DNA from: Pseudomonas sp. S06B 330
Lineage (GTDB): Bacteria; Pseudomonadota; Gammaproteobacteria; Pseudomonadales; Pseudomonadaceae
NCBI RefSeq assembly: GCF_002845275.2
Contig: NZ_CP088149.1
Span: forward strand, 1,217,501 to 1,281,500
Length of the DNA stretch: 64,000 nucleotides
Reading direction: 5' to 3'
In this document: one piece after another, positions 61,187-64,000 of the stretch
Position numbering within the stretch: the stretch's first letter is position 1
How the letters are laid out: the number at the start of each line of letters is the position of its first letter
The notes under the pieces: model-generated
Seen by the model: the letters and a program-made list of their open reading frames with translations, nothing else
Told to the model about the DNA's origin: nothing
Databases searched by the model: none
Program-made: the position numbers and the translations under genes

Positions 61187-62617
61187 ATGTCAATACCACG
61201 CTTGAAAACCTACCTATCGTTGTTCGCCGCCGTGCTTATGCTCGGGCAGGTGGCCACCGCCCAGGCCGAAGCCCTGCCGGACTTCACCACCCTGGTCGAG
61301 CAGGCCTCGCCTGCGGTGGTCAACATCAGTACCAAGCAGAAACTGCCTGATCGCAAGTACGCGTCCGGTGAGATGCCTGACCTCGAAGGCTTGCCGCCGA
61401 TGTTTCGCGAGTTCTTCGAGCGCAACATGCCGCAAGCCCCGCGTTCGCCCCGTGGCGATCGCCAACGTGAAGCGCAGTCGCTGGGGTCGGGCTTCATCAT
61501 CTCCAGCGACGGTTATGTCTTAACCAACAACCACGTGGTGGCCGACGCCGATGAAATCATCGTGCGCCTGTCTGATCGCAGCGAGCTGCAAGCCAAGCTG
61601 GTGGGCACCGACCCGCGCACTGACGTGGCCTTGCTCAAGGTTGAAGGCAAGAACCTGCCTACGGTCAAACTGGGAGACTCCGAGAAACTCAAGGTCGGCG
61701 AGTGGGTGCTGGCCATCGGTTCGCCGTTTGGCTTCGACCATTCGGTGACCAAAGGTATCGTCAGCGCCAAGGGGCGTACCTTGCCTAACGACACCTATGT
61801 GCCGTTCATCCAGACCGACGTGGCGATCAACCCGGGTAACTCCGGTGGCCCGCTGTTCAACATGAATGGTGAGGTGGTGGGTATCAACTCGCAGATCTTC
61901 ACTCGCTCGGGTGGTTTCATGGGCCTGTCGTTCGCTATCCCGATCGATGTGGCGCTGGATGTTTCCAACCAGTTGAAGAAGGACGGTAAGGTCAGTCGCG
62001 GTTGGTTGGGCGTGGTAATTCAGGAGGTCAACAAAGACCTGGCTGAATCCTTCGGCCTGGACAAACCGGCCGGTGCCCTGGTGGCGCAGGTTCTGGAAGA
62101 TGGTCCAGCGGCCAAGGGTGGGCTGCAGGTGGGGGACGTGATTCTGAGCATGAACGGTCAGCCGATCATCATGTCTGCTGACCTGCCGCACCTGGTCGGC
62201 AGCCTCAAGGATGGCGCCAAAGCCAAGCTCGACATCATCCGTAACGGCAAGCGTCAGGACCTGAGCATCACTGTCGGTGCGCTGCCGGACGAAGATGCTG
62301 ATATCACCACCAACGCCCAGGGTGGCGTTGAGCGCAGCAGCAACCGTCTCGGTGTGTCGGTCGCCGACCTGACCGCTGAACAGAAGAAAGCGCTCGAACT
62401 CAAGGGGGGCGTGGTCATCAAGGAAGTCCAGGACGGCCCGGCTGCCCTGATCGGCCTGCGTCCGGGTGACGTCATCAGCCACCTGAACAACCAGGCGATT
62501 CTCTCGGCCAAGCAGTTCACTGAAATTGCCAAGGAACTGCCGAAGAATCGCTCGGTGTCGATGCGCGTACTGCGTCAAGGGCGTGCCAGCTTCATTACCT
62601 TCAAGTTGGCTGAATAA
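61187..62617 (+). CDS. mucD: periplasmic serine protease MucD (DegP/HtrA family)
   Basis: 476 aa. Signal peptide to about residue 28 (ATAQA/EALP). Trypsin-like domain with triad H116 (LTNNHVVAD), D146 (PRTDVALL) and S219 (NPGNSGGPLF). Two PDZ domains follow, around 270-360 and 375-470 (RGWLGVVIQEVNKDLAESFG; GLRPGDVISHLNNQ). Degrades misfolded envelope proteins and damps AlgU signalling. A strong terminator follows. Confidence 0.96.
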   Translation: MSIPRLKTYLSLFAAVLMLGQVATAQAEALPDFTTLVEQASPAVVNISTKQKLPDRKYASGEMPDLEGLPPMFREFFERNMPQAPRSPRGDRQREAQSLGSGFIISSDGYVLTNNHVVADADEIIVRLSDRSELQAKLVGTDPRTDVALLKVEGKNLPTVKLGDSEKLKVGEWVLAIGSPFGFDHSVTKGIVSAKGRTLPNDTYVPFIQTDVAINPGNSGGPLFNMNGEVVGINSQIFTRSGGFMGLSFAIPIDVALDVSNQLKKDGKVSRGWLGVVIQEVNKDLAESFGLDKPAGALVAQVLEDGPAAKGGLQVGDVILSMNGQPIIMSADLPHLVGSLKDGAKAKLDIIRNGKRQDLSITVGALPDEDADITTNAQGGVERSSNRLGVSVADLTAEQKKALELKGGVVIKEVQDGPAALIGLRPGDVISHLNNQAILSAKQFTEIAKELPKNRSVSMRVLRQGRASFITFKLAE

Positions 62618-62651
62618 GCCTGGCGCCTTGTTCGGCGCTCGCTGGTGTTAA

Positions 62652-62685
62652 GTAAAAGCCCGATGCGCAAGCGTCGGGCTTTTAC
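62652..62685 (+). terminator. terminator of the algU-mucABD operon
   Basis: GTAAAAGCCCGATGC-GCAA-GCGTCGGGCTTTTAC: 14- to 15-bp stem with one G-T wobble, tetraloop and T-run. The A/T flanks allow it to work for the convergent gene too. Confidence 0.9.
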
Positions 62686-62711
62686 GTTTCTGGCCGGGGT
62701 GATCCATGTGC

Positions 62712-63914
62712 CTAACTGAAAATGGACATCACGGTCCCAATCACACCGGTAGCCGCTGTTGAGTTGAAACCAAGCAAAGTGCTACTCGAACGGGTAAGGC
62801 AGCCGATTCCATCAGTAATGCCGACAAGCCCGTCATAAGGCTGGTATTGCTCATCCATCGTGCCGTTTGGCATGAATCGCATGTACTGGATTCTATTCCC
62901 CTCACCAAGTGCCACGAGCTTGTCATCAGGCTGCAGGGTCATGCTGTACCACCTGCTGTGGTGCCCAGGGGAAAGATCTGTCAGGACCGGTTCGCCCTTG
63001 TTGAAGTCCGGGTCAGGTGTGCCGTGCTGCGTGAACTGCCAAAGCAAGGCGTGATTCTTGCCTGAAGTGCCAGCATAGGCGAAGCCCGTGATGATGAGCT
63101 TCCCATTTGGTCGCTGTAAAAGTTGATTGAGTGCTGTGGGTTGTTCGGCGGCGCGCAACCTGAGGACCCCATCAGCACCAAAAGAGGAGTCCAGCGTTCC
63201 GTCGTTGCGATAGCGGGCGATAAAACCTCGCTGTTCTGGTTTCTCAAGTGCCAGCGTTCCTGAGACAAGAAAGGTATCAGGTAACTGCACCAGGCCAGAA
63301 ATCGAAACGTCATGATCGTCCGGGAGAATTTCGATGAACTCAAGCGAGCCAAATCCAGGCTTGCCGTCCAGGCCCAGACGATAGACTCTGGCGGTGCGGG
63401 GGCGGTCTTGAGTGGCGCGGAGATTGATGCTCGCCAGCAGATGCTGGGCATTGACCGTCAACCGATTTTTGCCAATCACCAGTCCAGTGTCGCTTGGAAT
63501 ACTCAGCCAGAAGGTTTGAGCGGGGCCTTTGCCGTCGGGGTTGAACCAGCAGCCGATAACGGGCTTTACCTGTTGAGAGCCTGGGGCGACACTCCAACCT
63601 AGTAACAGGATGTGGCCCTCTTCTGTCACTGCCACGGCTTCGCTGGAGGACTGTTCGTCGAGTTTAAATAGCCCGGTTTTCATGCCTTTTTCGGCGAAAT
63701 TCTCATCGATTTTTCCGTCTTTGGTAAAACGGGCCATGGCGTAGTGCCGTCTACCCGTGTTGTCGATTGCCAGAGCGCTGGCGAGAATATTCTCCTGCTG
63801 AAGGGCAATACCTGTGATATTCAGTCCTTGCCAGCCCAATAGCGATAGCTCTGCTCGGCCCAGGTCACCGAACGTGGGATCGTAGTTGCCAGCCGGTTGT
63901 GTCGAAATGTTCAT
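62712..63914 (-). CDS. delta-60 repeat (beta-propeller-like) protein of unknown function
   Basis: 400 aa, no signal peptide. Repeats of the type [ND]G.[LIM]D..F...G occur at residues about 10-20 (NYDPTFGDLG), 66-77 (DGKIDENFAEKG), 237-248 (DGTLDSSFGADG), 297-307 (GTPDPDFNKGE) and 349-361 (NGTMDEQYQPYDG), alternating with G-K-L-I/V strands such as NGKLIITGFAYAG and DDKLVALGEG: the delta-60 repeat. Spacing of roughly 55-60 residues fits. Such proteins occur in pseudomonads, often near secretion or toxin genes, with no assigned role. It reads toward mucD. In P. putida KT2440 I recall lepA directly after mucD, so this gene may be an insertion. Its start has GAGCC-type weak ribosome sequence. Confidence 0.8.
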   Translation of the reverse strand: MNISTQPAGNYDPTFGDLGRAELSLLGWQGLNITGIALQQENILASALAIDNTGRRHYAMARFTKDGKIDENFAEKGMKTGLFKLDEQSSSEAVAVTEEGHILLLGWSVAPGSQQVKPVIGCWFNPDGKGPAQTFWLSIPSDTGLVIGKNRLTVNAQHLLASINLRATQDRPRTARVYRLGLDGKPGFGSLEFIEILPDDHDVSISGLVQLPDTFLVSGTLALEKPEQRGFIARYRNDGTLDSSFGADGVLRLRAAEQPTALNQLLQRPNGKLIITGFAYAGTSGKNHALLWQFTQHGTPDPDFNKGEPVLTDLSPGHHSRWYSMTLQPDDKLVALGEGNRIQYMRFMPNGTMDEQYQPYDGLVGITDGIGCLTRSSSTLLGFNSTAATGVIGTVMSIFS

Positions 63915-64000
63915 GGGAAGGCTCCGGGTGTGTGAGCCATGAGCTTATGCGCCTGAATGAGGTCGCTAAACTGGCAGAAATACTAGGGGTGAGCCTACGA

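Overview
The window looks like chromosomal core sequence of a Pseudomonas putida-group bacterium. The protein sequences of TtgB/TtgA/TtgR, the transacylase PhaG and AlgU-MucA-MucB-MucD closely resemble those of P. putida. The gene order (ttgBA-ttgR ... kgtP-response regulator-kinase-bglX ... phaG-rsuA ... ung-tctABC-opdH-tctDE ... ygfZ-sdhE-nadB-algU-muc) is the one I recall for that group, and REP palindromes of Pseudomonas type lie between genes. Identifications rest on reading translated sequence and on memory of families; no database search was run.

Layout. 1-6.5 kb: the TtgABC-type multidrug efflux locus (ttgB runs off the left edge), the divergent repressor ttgR with a recognisable operator, and a DHA2-type drug exporter. 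6.7-16.3 kb: small metabolic units with their regulators: a LysR gene facing a metallo-beta-lactamase-fold protein and an NAD(P)-binding protein; a LysR gene facing a coupled 2-ketoarginine decarboxylase-like/aldehyde dehydrogenase pair; an AraC regulator; a quinol-monooxygenase-like protein; a flavin reductase; and a very small secreted protein built from an octapeptide repeat. 16.6-23.5 kb: an alpha-ketoglutarate-type MHS permease with a sigma-54 promoter, an NtrC-class two-component system (MifRS/DctDB type) and the periplasmic beta-glucosidase BglX. 23.7-37.2 kb: LemA/TPM cluster, a methyltransferase, an EamA exporter, a Fur/FecIR-type TonB-dependent receptor system, a DUF4917 protein, GlpQ, a LysE exporter and a SulP transporter.

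37.3-40.1 kb is the accessory region: a visibly AT-rich block ending near tRNA-Gly(CCC). It encodes an orphan Hcp, an uncharacterised protein with a glycine-zipper hydrophobic C-terminus, and two paralogous three-helix membrane proteins. The simplest reading is an Hcp-delivered type VI secretion membrane toxin with duplicated immunity proteins. This is the best candidate in the window for an undescribed system.

40.2-54.1 kb: phaG, rsuA, a Cys-rich CWC protein, a diguanylate cyclase, a Tyr-rich lipoprotein, an enoyl-CoA hydratase-family enzyme, ung, and the tricarboxylate uptake module (AbrB-like protein, TctA, TctB, TctC and the porin OpdH in one direction; the TctD/TctE two-component system in the other). 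54.1-62.7 kb: an HDOD protein, ygfZ, sdhE-ygfX, nadB and the envelope-stress operon algU-mucA-mucB-mucD behind an AlgU-type promoter. After a strong terminator, the right end carries a delta-60-repeat protein of unknown function on the opposite strand.
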